Shown here one piece after another: positions 17,916-26,966 of a stretch of DNA of 64,000 nucleotides. The notes below the pieces were generated by a model. That model searched no databases. It was not told the origin of the DNA and saw only the letters and a program-made list of their open reading frames with translations. Each line of letters starts with the position of its first letter. Position 1 is the stretch's first letter. The translations under genes were made by a program, and so were the position numbers. The stretch covers positions 124,001 through 188,000 of the forward strand of contig JABDRB010000026.1 in assembly GCA_013041925.1 (NCBI GenBank), given 5' to 3'. Source of the stretch: Akkermansiaceae bacterium (GTDB lineage Bacteria > Verrucomicrobiota > Verrucomicrobiia > Verrucomicrobiales > Akkermansiaceae).

Positions 17916-20900
17916 CTACTCCTTGACCTGAGCATCGAGGCGGAAGCCAAAGCCATCGTTATAAACCCTCATGAACAACATCCCCCAACGCCAGTTGTGG
18001 CGCGAGGTCACGGCCAGTGTGTTTTTGCCGTTTTTGAGGTGCTTGATTGCGCTTTGTTTCAGGATAGCCTCAACATTGCTGGTTTTCTTTTCAAGGTTAT
18101 TGACCTTGGCGACCAATTCGCCATTGAGGTAAACCTCAAGACCTAACTGCCGGAAAAACCACCCGCGGATTCGCAGCCCATCAAAGGCATTTTTATCCTC
18201 GACGTTGAAGGTCGTTCTCAGAAGTGCAGTATGATACATCCGCCAAGAAATAGGCAGGTTTGTCTCGTTCCATGAGGTGTCGTCGAAGTCTGGTTTCACC
18301 CAATCTTCGGGGGCTTGCTCAGCCGACTCGACCACTTTGAGCCGCCATAGGTTAGCTTGCTCTGCGGGAACCTTGCCGAGCTTGTCTTCTTTATTGCTCA
18401 CGGGGATTTCCGTGACGAGGGGTTTCCAATGACGTGGTTGCTCAACGATTTTTTTCTGAGACTTCCCCGAGGCCGTCATCGCCTTTTGTTCGGAATCGTA
18501 GAGGGCTTGATCGTCGGCTCGCGCATCCCCCTTGAGTCCAGCTTTAACGGCAGCGAGACGTGGATTGTTGGGGTCGACGACCCCCTTAAGCTGGGCAAAC
18601 TCGACTCGGGCCTCGGTCATTTTCCCCTCCTTGATCAACACGTCCAATTGATTGAGATCGGACGTGATACTTTGCCGCATCTCACGGGACACTTGGGCAA
18701 GTCTCTCGACGCGAGGTCGATCATCTTTTTCAATCGTGCCACTGGCAAGCAGCTTAGCGAGCAGATTTTCACATCCAGAGTAGTCCTTTTGAGCATAAGC
18801 GGCGAGTGCCGGCTTCAATACTTGCGGTGCATTGACTGCAAACGGCGAAGCGGGTGCGCCGAGGATGCGAAGTCGCTGACGAGGAACCACGAGGGGGAGC
18901 CCTTGCCCGCCACCCAGCCGAGCTCCTTCGTTGATAATCAAGCTGCCGTCAAACATCCGGTTCATCTCTCGGTACCAGCGATGCCCTTTCCAGAAGTGTA
19001 AAAAGGCCGCCTTTCCGTGGACGTTGGCACCCAGAGGCGTCCAAAAATTGTTCCAGAAGTTACCGCCGTGACCATCAAAGGTGTGATTATAGGAATAACT
19101 ACTGATCAAGGAACAAAGGTGGGCTGTCCGAGGGTGGTCAGCCAACTGATATAGCACCGCCGCAATCGCGGTCTTACCGTTGTCGGTGGTGAGTTTGCCC
19201 ACCTTCATTCGATCAGGGTTCATGGGATACGGACGATCTCTGTAGGCATTGCCATAGATGATGATCCCTACATCAGCACCTTTGTTGCTGAAATGTTTAA
19301 GTCCTAGCTGGTAGGCATCCTCATCGACGGGAACGCCAGCTTCTTTAGCTAAAGTCATACCCAGCATACAGGCCAATCCCGCATGGGGCATGGCAGGGTA
19401 GCCGCGCGCCTTGAGGCCTCTTCCATACCAACCGCCAACCCTCCCAGTTTGACCGTTACGAGGTTCCTTGATCTGGTTCGCGACGATGGACTCGATGAGT
19501 TTTTGCAGGTAGGGCAATACCGTCTTATCGCCCGTCGCAAGGTAATACTCAGCAACAAGTGTGGCGCAGTATCCGAAGCTCCAGTTATTGTCGCCTTTTG
19601 TGTTCATGAGCTTGTAGACCTTACGTCGCACGAGCCCTTGGTGCTTGGGATTGCCCGCGGCAAGCAGGAACAAGGTGTCTGTCGCCAGAAAATCAGACCC
19701 ACCACCATGTTCGACGAGATAGTTTTCAAGATGGGTGACGATTTTTTCCGTTTTCGGACAGTCGTAGGGAGCGGTAGGACTGTATGCGCCCATCACCTCA
19801 AGTGTCAGCTCGACATCGATATTCTTTGCTCCACGGCGGACACCGAGAACCAGTTTCCCCTTGTTGGCATGCGTTTCACTCTCGGTGATGGCCGCTGCCA
19901 TAGTGCGCTCGGCCTGCTCGCCGAGCATGGTCCCGTTCACACTGTAAATCACGTCCTCGTCGAAGAGTTTTCCAGCGGCCGGTGATCCAGGGGCGATTTC
20001 ACGCACGCCCATATTGGGGCCGAATGGACCGACCCTGACACCGACGGGTCCGAGCCATCCGGTGAAATTTTTATACCCGTGGGTCTTGAGCTGGCCGTTG
20101 ACAAGCGTCACATCATTTTTTGACCACTGATTGGCGGGTGTGGAGTATTCCATCGGCAGGTCACCTTCCGTGTTGCGGATAAACCAGTTGTATTCGACCT
20201 TTTGTGAGCGGAAAGGCACAGCTGGTAACCCAGAGGCATTGGTCAACCCTTGGTCCGGAGATTTTTTCCAGTTGTAACGCACATGAACAATCCGGCTAAT
20301 CGTATCGCTCTCAATGCGGATCACGGAGCCGTCAATACGCGCCATGGCAGGCGAATAGATCCCGTCGACCCCCGAGGCCTCAAAAGCATCCAAGGATCCT
20401 TTGGCCGCTTTCAACCCTTGTGCCGTTCCCTCTTTAAAGTAAACCGTCGCTGTGTTCATCTTCGTTTCCAGTTTCTCGAAGAGAGGGCCCGAAGCCGCGA
20501 AATCTTTTTGATGGTAAACGGCGCCGAGAGCCCACTTCAAGCTCCGTTCGGCCAGTAGTGCCTCATCACGAGGCTGCGCACTGAAGGGGACATTTTCATA
20601 CCCAGGAAGGATTATGCCGAGGTCTGGATTATCCCGCGCCATGAGACGTTGCAGTTCACGCATCTCCATGCCGTGTTCAGCGAATGTGCTTAGCGCGGAA
20701 CTTGGTGGCATCATCCACGCCATCGGCAGGGATTGATCCGCAAACGCCTGTCGCCACTCCTTGGGGATGCGCGGGGTGGTCAAGGGGTCCATCCGAAAAC
20801 CGACCTTGCGTGTATTGTATGTCTCCGTGTAAGCACGATTCAATTCAGGGCGATCTCGGTCTTTGCCACTCTTTTCCAGATCAGAATAAAACATGTAGGG

Positions 20901-21794
20901 GTAATTGCCACCGAGTTGAAGCACGATGCCCTTCATCGCGAGTCCCTTGAGCGGATGAATCACCGCATTGTATCCTGCGGCTGGGTAGAGTGCATATTGC
21001 TTGGGATCGGATGATATCACCTCCTTGCGGGGAAGCGGTTCGCCCTTACTCCTGAGATCGGCGAGGTTTTCCATCCGTTTCAAATTCGACTCCACGTCCG
21101 CCTTGCCGTAGATCTTTGCGGTATTGAGCTGAGTTTCTCGGCTAAGCCACCCGACGGGGAAGTAGCAGCCCATGTGCAGATCGATCACGCCGACGGGCAC
21201 CTTGCAGGCTTGGGCAAGGTCACGCCCAAAATAATAGGCGGCGGCAGACATCGTGAGTGCCGATGCCTGATCAACGGGAGCCCAGCCACGGGTCGCCCCC
21301 TTCGCCAAGTCACTTTGTGGCTCGGTTGCGGGCACGGTCTGAATGGTAATGGCACGGTAGAGCGGGTTGGGGGTATCGGCCGCTGCCGCCTGACGCCCTG
21401 CGGCATCACGCCCGAGCGAAATATCAATCGTGCTTTGCCGGGCAAAAAGAAACACGTCGCCGATCAGGACGTCCGTCAGGCTGACTTCGCCGCTAGCCGA
21501 TTTGGCAGAAAGTGTCTGCCCCTTAGCATTGGCTGGCATGGCACCGAAACGCACCCGCCATGCGCCGGCATCATCGGATTTGGCCGCCTGCGTCTTCCCC
21601 GCCAGTTCAACGGTGACCTCACTCCCCGGCTCAGCAAAACCCGTTACGATCACGGGTTTGTCGCGCTGGATTATCATGCCATGGCCTAGGTGTCGACTGA
21701 AGCGCAATTCAGCGGCATTTAGGGAAAGCGGCATGAGCAGCACCGCGGCTACGAGAGCACATAGCGCCCGTGTCTTGTTCATTGTCTGAGTCAT
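17916..21794 (-). CDS. fusion of degenerate sialate-O-acetylesterase-like domain with PDZ/DUF6288 module
   Basis: About 1,293 residues from ATG 21794 (alternative 21782), with a signal peptide (ALVAAVLLMPLSLNA). The N-terminal ~430 residues follow the layout of secreted sialate O-acetylesterases (GMIIQRDKPVIVTGFAEPG, then DVLIGDVFLF). Yet the usual CSGQSN nucleophile block reads FARQSTID, and neither the usual QGESN nor the Asp-x-x-His block is present. Then comes a PDZ-like domain (VGVRVGPFGPNMGVREIAPG), a DUF6288-type helical toroid with the same motifs as the next gene (SFGYCATLVAEYYLATGDK, HGGNFWNNFW), a coiled region and a C-terminal galactose-binding-like domain (FDDTSWNETNLP). It is the probable first gene of the minus-strand cluster. 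The first domain is probably a non-catalytic binding module. Confidence 0.75.
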   Translation of the reverse strand: MTQTMNKTRALCALVAAVLLMPLSLNAAELRFSRHLGHGMIIQRDKPVIVTGFAEPGSEVTVELAGKTQAAKSDDAGAWRVRFGAMPANAKGQTLSAKSASGEVSLTDVLIGDVFLFARQSTIDISLGRDAAGRQAAAADTPNPLYRAITIQTVPATEPQSDLAKGATRGWAPVDQASALTMSAAAYYFGRDLAQACKVPVGVIDLHMGCYFPVGWLSRETQLNTAKIYGKADVESNLKRMENLADLRSKGEPLPRKEVISSDPKQYALYPAAGYNAVIHPLKGLAMKGIVLQLGGNYPYMFYSDLEKSGKDRDRPELNRAYTETYNTRKVGFRMDPLTTPRIPKEWRQAFADQSLPMAWMMPPSSALSTFAEHGMEMRELQRLMARDNPDLGIILPGYENVPFSAQPRDEALLAERSLKWALGAVYHQKDFAASGPLFEKLETKMNTATVYFKEGTAQGLKAAKGSLDAFEASGVDGIYSPAMARIDGSVIRIESDTISRIVHVRYNWKKSPDQGLTNASGLPAVPFRSQKVEYNWFIRNTEGDLPMEYSTPANQWSKNDVTLVNGQLKTHGYKNFTGWLGPVGVRVGPFGPNMGVREIAPGSPAAGKLFDEDVIYSVNGTMLGEQAERTMAAAITESETHANKGKLVLGVRRGAKNIDVELTLEVMGAYSPTAPYDCPKTEKIVTHLENYLVEHGGGSDFLATDTLFLLAAGNPKHQGLVRRKVYKLMNTKGDNNWSFGYCATLVAEYYLATGDKTVLPYLQKLIESIVANQIKEPRNGQTGRVGGWYGRGLKARGYPAMPHAGLACMLGMTLAKEAGVPVDEDAYQLGLKHFSNKGADVGIIIYGNAYRDRPYPMNPDRMKVGKLTTDNGKTAIAAVLYQLADHPRTAHLCSLISSYSYNHTFDGHGGNFWNNFWTPLGANVHGKAAFLHFWKGHRWYREMNRMFDGSLIINEGARLGGGQGLPLVVPRQRLRILGAPASPFAVNAPQVLKPALAAYAQKDYSGCENLLAKLLASGTIEKDDRPRVERLAQVSREMRQSITSDLNQLDVLIKEGKMTEARVEFAQLKGVVDPNNPRLAAVKAGLKGDARADDQALYDSEQKAMTASGKSQKKIVEQPRHWKPLVTEIPVSNKEDKLGKVPAEQANLWRLKVVESAEQAPEDWVKPDFDDTSWNETNLPISWRMYHTALLRTTFNVEDKNAFDGLRIRGWFFRQLGLEVYLNGELVAKVNNLEKKTSNVEAILKQSAIKHLKNGKNTLAVTSRHNWRWGMLFMRVYNDGFGFRLDAQVKE

Positions 21795-21996
21795 TTTTAT
21801 ACTGGGTATGGAGTAGGTGGTGAGTGTGCGTAATGAGATATTTGTATTACTGGTCCACGCGGGGCGATCTGTCACTTTTTCAATCTGTGCGCATCGCGAG
21901 AGCTCTTGCCGCTCGCTCTCCACTGAAATGATCGACCAAAAAAGTGTGTTATTTCCCTATAAACGTGTTTAATCCGACTGAAAACAGCCCCAAGCG

Positions 21997-23334
21997 ATGA
22001 ACGAGATGGATGTATTCCAATGGCCGCCCACCATGGCGAAAGCAGCGACTACGGCGACAGCGCTCTGTTTGGCCGTCTGCCCCACGGTGCTGGCGCAATC
22101 GACGCCGGACTATGATCTGGCGCCCGTCCATTACAGCACCTCTCAGGATGACAACACGATCACACGGTTACAGCAGGCGATGGATAATCAGGAACGCGTG
22201 CTTCCCGGTCAAACAGGCAAGCAGGCCCTGAATGCCTTGCTGGCTGAGCTTCACATTCCGGTGTCGTCGCAGACCCTCGTTTTTTCCAAAACGAGCCTTC
22301 AGCGGGAGTTCATTTCTCCTACTAACCCGCGTGCAGTTTATTTTAATCGGGATTTTTATGTGGGATATGTGCCAGGAGGCGTCATTGAGGTGATCGCCTG
22401 TGATGACCCCAAGGGGATGATGTTTTATAGCCTGAACCCCAACCGCCCTGTGAAGAAACGGAAATTCATCCGTTCCCAAGAATGTATGACCTGTCATGCC
22501 AGCCGCCATACCTCTGGGGTCCCCGGACTCTTGGTGCGTTCTGTTTTTCCAGAAAAAAATGGCCAACCACTGCTTGCGTGGGGGACCTCACTGACCACCA
22601 CGGCGAGCCCGCTCTCTGAACGTTGGGGCGGCTGGTATGTCACCGGAAACCATGGCAAAAGCATGCACCGAGGAAACAAATGGGTAAGCTCATCCGATAC
22701 GGGCCAACATAGCTTCCCTAAAAGTCGGGGCCAAAACGTCACGGATCTCTCCGCCTACTTTGATACTCAAAAACACCTGACAGACACCAGCGACATCCTC
22801 GCCCTGATGGTGATGGAGCATCAGATTGAGGTGCATAATACCTTGTCGGCAGCCACCATGGGTTATGCTCGCCATGTTTATCTGGGTAAGGCGATCAACG
22901 AGGGGGAATACGACCTCAGCTCAGCTGTTGCGCGCAAAATGATCGATGGCTACGCCGACTCCATCCTCAAGGTCTTGTTATTTACCCATGAGATGAAGCT
23001 GCCGGAGGACGGCATCGATGGGTCCGAGGCCTTTCAACAGGCATTTTCCCAACAAGGCCCGCGCCATGCGGGGCATTCGCTCAGGGACTTACGGCTTGAG
23101 AAACGACTCTTTAAATACCGATGCAGCTACATGATTTACAGCAAGAGTTTTGAGATGCTTCCCGATCCCATCAAAACCCGTGTATTAACCCAAGTCCATC
23201 AGCTCGTGACCGACAAAAAACAAGACGCCCGCTTTCCCCGCTTAAGCAGCAGGGAAAAATCGCGTATTCACACGATTCTGTTCCACACGCACCCCGCTTA
23301 TCGACACGTGGCGGTGGGGCAGCCGACCCCCTGA
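21997..23334 (+). CDS. secreted c-type monohaem protein
   Basis: Up to 445 residues. Starts at 21997, 22006 or 22033 all keep the hydrophobic export segment (AKAATTATALCLAVCPTVLA). A single haem-attachment motif, Cys163-Met-Thr-Cys166-His167, lies in the middle, inside SQECMTCHASRHTSG. Several Met residues downstream (MVMEHQ, ATMGYARH) could supply the second ligand. The long domain before and after the haem is not a simple cytochrome c and I do not recognise it; similar single-CxxCH proteins occur in planctomycetes and verrucomicrobia. It is divergent from the degradation cluster (203 bp from ATG 21794 to 21997), so a shared control region is possible. Confidence 0.75.
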   Translation: MNEMDVFQWPPTMAKAATTATALCLAVCPTVLAQSTPDYDLAPVHYSTSQDDNTITRLQQAMDNQERVLPGQTGKQALNALLAELHIPVSSQTLVFSKTSLQREFISPTNPRAVYFNRDFYVGYVPGGVIEVIACDDPKGMMFYSLNPNRPVKKRKFIRSQECMTCHASRHTSGVPGLLVRSVFPEKNGQPLLAWGTSLTTTASPLSERWGGWYVTGNHGKSMHRGNKWVSSSDTGQHSFPKSRGQNVTDLSAYFDTQKHLTDTSDILALMVMEHQIEVHNTLSAATMGYARHVYLGKAINEGEYDLSSAVARKMIDGYADSILKVLLFTHEMKLPEDGIDGSEAFQQAFSQQGPRHAGHSLRDLRLEKRLFKYRCSYMIYSKSFEMLPDPIKTRVLTQVHQLVTDKKQDARFPRLSSREKSRIHTILFHTHPAYRHVAVGQPTP

Positions 23335-23364
23335 ATGCGATGATTCGCTTGTTGATCACGTCAT

Positions 23365-24099
23365 TTACAAACCTCTGCGTTTCGCCTCTTTAAACTCAAG
23401 ATACGTGACCCCTGTCACTTTGTTGGTGCCTGGCTTGTACGTTTCCACATTCATCTTTTTGAGTGTCTGCACTTTTTTCACGGTCATCAGCTCGGTGACG
23501 TGAAATCGCTTGAGGAGTTGGCCATTGCGGTTGTATCCAGCGACCTGCATCAGGGCACCAAATTTCTGGTGCACCCAGATATAAACCAGACTGTAGCGAC
23601 CATCTTGACCTGGGTTACGCAGGCGTATTTTATGGCAATGCTGCATTTTAATTTTTTCCTGCCCAATGATTGTGGCGTCCTTCCAGTAGAGGAAACGCAG
23701 TGAGAGGTCTTCGTAGGTGACATCACTCCCGAGGACCGCCTGACCAATCTTTTTGGCAGGAAAAGGCACCGCCTTACCTTGCAGCGTTTCAAAAAGTTTC
23801 GCCTCTCCTTGCTTCATCTGCATGTGGAAACCACTCCATTTTTTCTGTGTATAAAATTGAAATGAGATATTCTCCCCCATCATGGTAAGGGTTAAGGGGG
23901 TGCGTTTGCCATCCTTGCGCAGATGACCTTCTAGCCGGCTCTTTTGGAGTGTGGCCCCGTAGCGCACACTTTCCAGAAGACGCTCAGCGGCATCATCCGC
24001 CCGAACCAGGGTGGCCGAACACAGCAAACCGATCGCCATCAAAACGAAACATCCAGCCGCAGGGAGAACTTTTGTCATACTGGGAAAATAACACTTCAT
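23365..24099 (-). CDS. LolA-like periplasmic outer-membrane lipoprotein-sorting family protein
   Basis: 244 residues from ATG 24099 (alternatives GTG 24135, ATG 24078). It has a signal peptide (GCFVLMAIGLLCSATLVRA) and a mature beta-rich protein. The segment VLGSDVTYEDLSLRFLYW, then IKMQHCHKIRL and a repeated strand pattern (YIWVHQKFGALMQVAGYN), resembles the LolA-like/TP0789 group thought to carry lipid or lipoprotein between membranes. It is a single gene, converging with the haem protein 30 bp away. Assignment rests on fold-level resemblance. Confidence 0.65.
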   Translation of the reverse strand: MKCYFPSMTKVLPAAGCFVLMAIGLLCSATLVRADDAAERLLESVRYGATLQKSRLEGHLRKDGKRTPLTLTMMGENISFQFYTQKKWSGFHMQMKQGEAKLFETLQGKAVPFPAKKIGQAVLGSDVTYEDLSLRFLYWKDATIIGQEKIKMQHCHKIRLRNPGQDGRYSLVYIWVHQKFGALMQVAGYNRNGQLLKRFHVTELMTVKKVQTLKKMNVETYKPGTNKVTGVTYLEFKEAKRRGL

Positions 24100-24251
24100 G
24101 GCTAAGTAGACGGCAAGAATAAAAAAGTTATTCACAAAATCACGCTATTCAGGCCGAATTTTAAAATGATGCTTGAGCGAAAGCTTTCCAACCGATTGGA
24201 TACGCGCAGATTATTTTTCACCCTTTCATCGTCTTTCTTCAAACAACAACC

Positions 24252-25232
24252 ATGAGCCTCCGCAAGCAACTCACTGACGTTCTTCCCGATTATTTGCCCG
24301 CCAATCCGAGGGAGTCGATCAAAGGCACCGAACTGATCCGCCTGCTTCGGCTGAAGCTGGAAGGAAACTACTCGGACGCCTCGTTGCGTTATCACTTCTC
24401 GATTATGTCCTGTGACCCGACCTCACCGATTGCTAAGGTGGAAAAAGGTCAAGGGTATTACCGTCGCACCGCCCCAGTACCTGCATTGTCGAGCGCCCAA
24501 GAAATTTTCTCCCAGTATCAAGGCCGGCTTACGGGGATGGGAGGCGACAACGATGAAGTGGATCACGCAATGATGCGCATCAAGAAGTTCCGTGCCATCG
24601 TCAACAAGTGGTGTGACGTCAATGCCCGCTTCCCATTTGCCTTCCGCGAACCCTTCCGCGCAGACGCACCAATCGGAAATTTATGGAAGTTCCCGGAGAT
24701 GTTACTGGTCGACTGGGAAAGTGGTGATGGTGACGAGCAGACCCGGCCACTCCTCAAGCTCAAGGCACAACTCGGCCTCCCCCCGTTCAGACTGCACGCG
24801 GCGAGGCTACGGATTTTACCATCGCACCATACTTTCCGAGAAGATTTTTTTCAGACCCTGAGTGCCTCGGTGTGGACACAAGGAGGTGAACTGATTTATG
24901 CGGCACCTATCGAGGATGAAGCACTGGCCGAGGCCATTCGTGGGCTGAGCACGACCTTTGGTATCGGTGTGACCACTTTTGGCCTCACCGCAGAGATTCT
25001 TGATGACCTCCCACGTCCGGCACATATCCTCAACGCCCACCCGCGTGAGACGGAGGCACTCATGGAGAGGCTGGATGTCACCCGTGTTGCGGCAGCCAAG
25101 TCACGCCCCCACATTGACTGGGCTTCCCTCGAGGCCATCCGTGGTGATAGCCATGAGGTCGACCAGCTTCTGGCATGGCTATCCGAGAGTGCCGAGATCG
25201 GGCGCATCCTCCCTTATGTGGAACAAGACTAA
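24252..25232 (+). CDS. uncharacterised HTH-domain protein
   Basis: 326 residues, no signal peptide. The N-terminal ~75 residues look like a winged helix (IKGTELIRLLRLKL, then SDASLRYHFSIM and a basic GQGYYRRT wing). The middle and C-terminal part has FREDFFQTLSASVWTQGGELIYAAP and LSTTFGIGVTTFGL, which recalls HTH proteins fused to restriction-endonuclease-like cores (HrgA/COG2958 type). That link is a memory-based resemblance and no PD-(D/E)xK site is clear. It ends about 50 bp before a strong bidirectional terminator separating it from the exopolysaccharide locus. It could be a regulator or a DNA-acting defence-type protein. Confidence 0.7.
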   Translation: MSLRKQLTDVLPDYLPANPRESIKGTELIRLLRLKLEGNYSDASLRYHFSIMSCDPTSPIAKVEKGQGYYRRTAPVPALSSAQEIFSQYQGRLTGMGGDNDEVDHAMMRIKKFRAIVNKWCDVNARFPFAFREPFRADAPIGNLWKFPEMLLVDWESGDGDEQTRPLLKLKAQLGLPPFRLHAARLRILPSHHTFREDFFQTLSASVWTQGGELIYAAPIEDEALAEAIRGLSTTFGIGVTTFGLTAEILDDLPRPAHILNAHPRETEALMERLDVTRVAAAKSRPHIDWASLEAIRGDSHEVDQLLAWLSESAEIGRILPYVEQD

Positions 25233-25280
25233 GACCGTCCAAAGCTCATCAAACCTAGCCCTACAGCTCGATATTAACGA

Positions 25281-25316
25281 AAACGACCCCACCCTGCAAT
25301 CAGGGTGGGGTCGTTT
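25281..25316. terminator. strong bidirectional terminator, 16-bp perfect stem
   Basis: Positions 25281-25296 pair perfectly with 25301-25316 around a 4-nt CAAT loop. The stem is GC-rich in its core (CCCC/GGGG) and A/T-rich at its base, so it works in both directions. It separates the convergent HTH gene and the end of the 38.7-kb exopolysaccharide locus. Confidence 0.85.
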
Positions 25317-25344
25317 GTCTTCAAGAAGAGGAAAAATCTTGCCA

Positions 25345-26841
25345 TTACTGGCCTCTGCCAAAAAGAACCATATAAAAAGTTTTTACGACGATAATGACGT
25401 CGAGCAGTGGCGTATATTTCCGGATGTAGTAAAGGTCGTAATGAAACTTCTCAATGGTATCTTCATCATTCTGGCCATAGGAATAATTTACCTGAGCCCA
25501 GCCAGTAATACCGGGCTTGATCGCGTGGCGGAAGTGATAGTAGGGGAATTTCTTTTCGTAGCTCTCTACCAACTCGACCCACTCCGCTCTCGGGCCGATG
25601 ATACTCAGGTCCCCCTTAAACACATTCCAGAACTGAGGCAGCTCATCGAGCCGACTTTTTCTCAAAAATTTACCGATCGGAGTCAGTCGGGAATCATTAG
25701 CCGCGGTATACTTGGCACCATTTTCTGATCCCACCCGCATACTGCGAAATTTATAAATCATAAAGGGAACCTCGCGCTCACCCACCCGGGTTTGTTTAAA
25801 AATAACGGGTCCCTTACTGGTCAACTTGACCGCCAAAGCTGTCATCAGCAAGACTGGCGACAACACGATCATACCCAACAACGAAAACAGAATGTCATTC
25901 ATCCTTTTCACCCGGTCATAGGTCACACGCTTATTCAACTTAAACCCCTCGTTCATCACCCAGTCCATCGAGATCTTCGAAGGTGGAATGATCATCAGCT
26001 TCTCGGTCAGATAACTTTCATAGGTACACACGCTGTTACCACTGAACTGAGCCGCAGCCAACCGCTTGACAAAAGCTTCCGGCAGGCTGCTAAACGGACA
26101 CGCTACGACATAACTCTCGACATGCCTGCTATCCATCGAGGAATTGAACGAAACCACATCCAAGGGCTCAATCACCTGTGCATCGGCATCACCAACATCA
26201 AACGTCTTGCCCACCTTACTTGGGTCAGGATCCACAACAATGATTTTAAGCGTCGTCTTCTTGTGGCCAAGCCGTTTACACAAATCTTTAGCCTCATCAC
26301 CCGAACCTATAATACAAAGGGCATTACCACGCTGAAAATTACGCTTAATCCGCGATAAAGCGAACCGGTAGCCTATCGAACACACAGGAAAAACAGCCAA
26401 GGTAAAAGCAATCACACTGCGTGCAGAATTAATCGGCACCCCATAGGTCACTACCGAGTAAATTACAAAAAACACCCCGATAAATACACCCCCGGAAACA
26501 ATAAGATGCTCACTGACAAAGCGAAACGAGCTTTTATTCGTCTGATAACTATACCCCCCGATCAAACCCACTCCAACCAGACTACCCGCCATGATCACCA
26601 GAATGATTCTCCGGCTCAAAGCTTGTAAGAAATCCACATCATAACGAAACCACACCGCCACAGAAAAAATAACCGAGATAAGCAATAGATCCATACCCAG
26701 CAGCATCCACGGATAGGCCTTGCTCACCCAAGCACGCTTCCAATGTCGCGCACCCTGTGATCCTTCAGCTCCGACATCAAAGATAGAACCGATCCCGGAC
26801 TTCTCCTCAGTTGCTGTGACTGTATTATCGTTACTAGACAT
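25345..26841 (-). CDS. exopolysaccharide polyprenyl-phosphate sugar phosphotransferase (WbaP/EpsB-type)
   Basis: 498 residues. A soluble N-terminus leads into about five transmembrane helices, a CoA-binding-like Rossmann segment (NALCIIGSGDEAKDLC) and the C-terminal catalytic domain. That domain has a membrane re-entrant helix (DILFSLLGMIVLSPVLL) and the phosphoglycosyltransferase motifs KFRSMR, RLDELPQFWNVFKGDLSIIGPR and KPGITGWAQVNY. It starts the repeat unit by moving a sugar-1-phosphate onto undecaprenyl phosphate. It is the last gene of the locus before the terminator. The nearby exosortase fits the known pairing of EpsB-type enzymes with exosortase loci. Confidence 0.93.
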   Translation of the reverse strand: MSSNDNTVTATEEKSGIGSIFDVGAEGSQGARHWKRAWVSKAYPWMLLGMDLLLISVIFSVAVWFRYDVDFLQALSRRIILVIMAGSLVGVGLIGGYSYQTNKSSFRFVSEHLIVSGGVFIGVFFVIYSVVTYGVPINSARSVIAFTLAVFPVCSIGYRFALSRIKRNFQRGNALCIIGSGDEAKDLCKRLGHKKTTLKIIVVDPDPSKVGKTFDVGDADAQVIEPLDVVSFNSSMDSRHVESYVVACPFSSLPEAFVKRLAAAQFSGNSVCTYESYLTEKLMIIPPSKISMDWVMNEGFKLNKRVTYDRVKRMNDILFSLLGMIVLSPVLLMTALAVKLTSKGPVIFKQTRVGEREVPFMIYKFRSMRVGSENGAKYTAANDSRLTPIGKFLRKSRLDELPQFWNVFKGDLSIIGPRAEWVELVESYEKKFPYYHFRHAIKPGITGWAQVNYSYGQNDEDTIEKFHYDLYYIRKYTPLLDVIIVVKTFYMVLFGRGQ

Positions 26842-26966
26842 TGTTTTTTCAGCCTCTCTGGCTTCATACAGGCGACACTATAACGAATTCCAACATCATC
26901 ACAAACTTAACTCACGAAATCTTAAGTTGTGAAAACTTCCAAGCGGGAAACCTCTCTAGAAAAACG

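Noticed and set aside
24979-25728. 249-codon plus-strand frame spanning the HTH gene end, the terminator and the phosphotransferase
   Set aside because: It crosses a strong terminator hairpin and runs antisense into a conserved gene; composition is that of a shadow frame.
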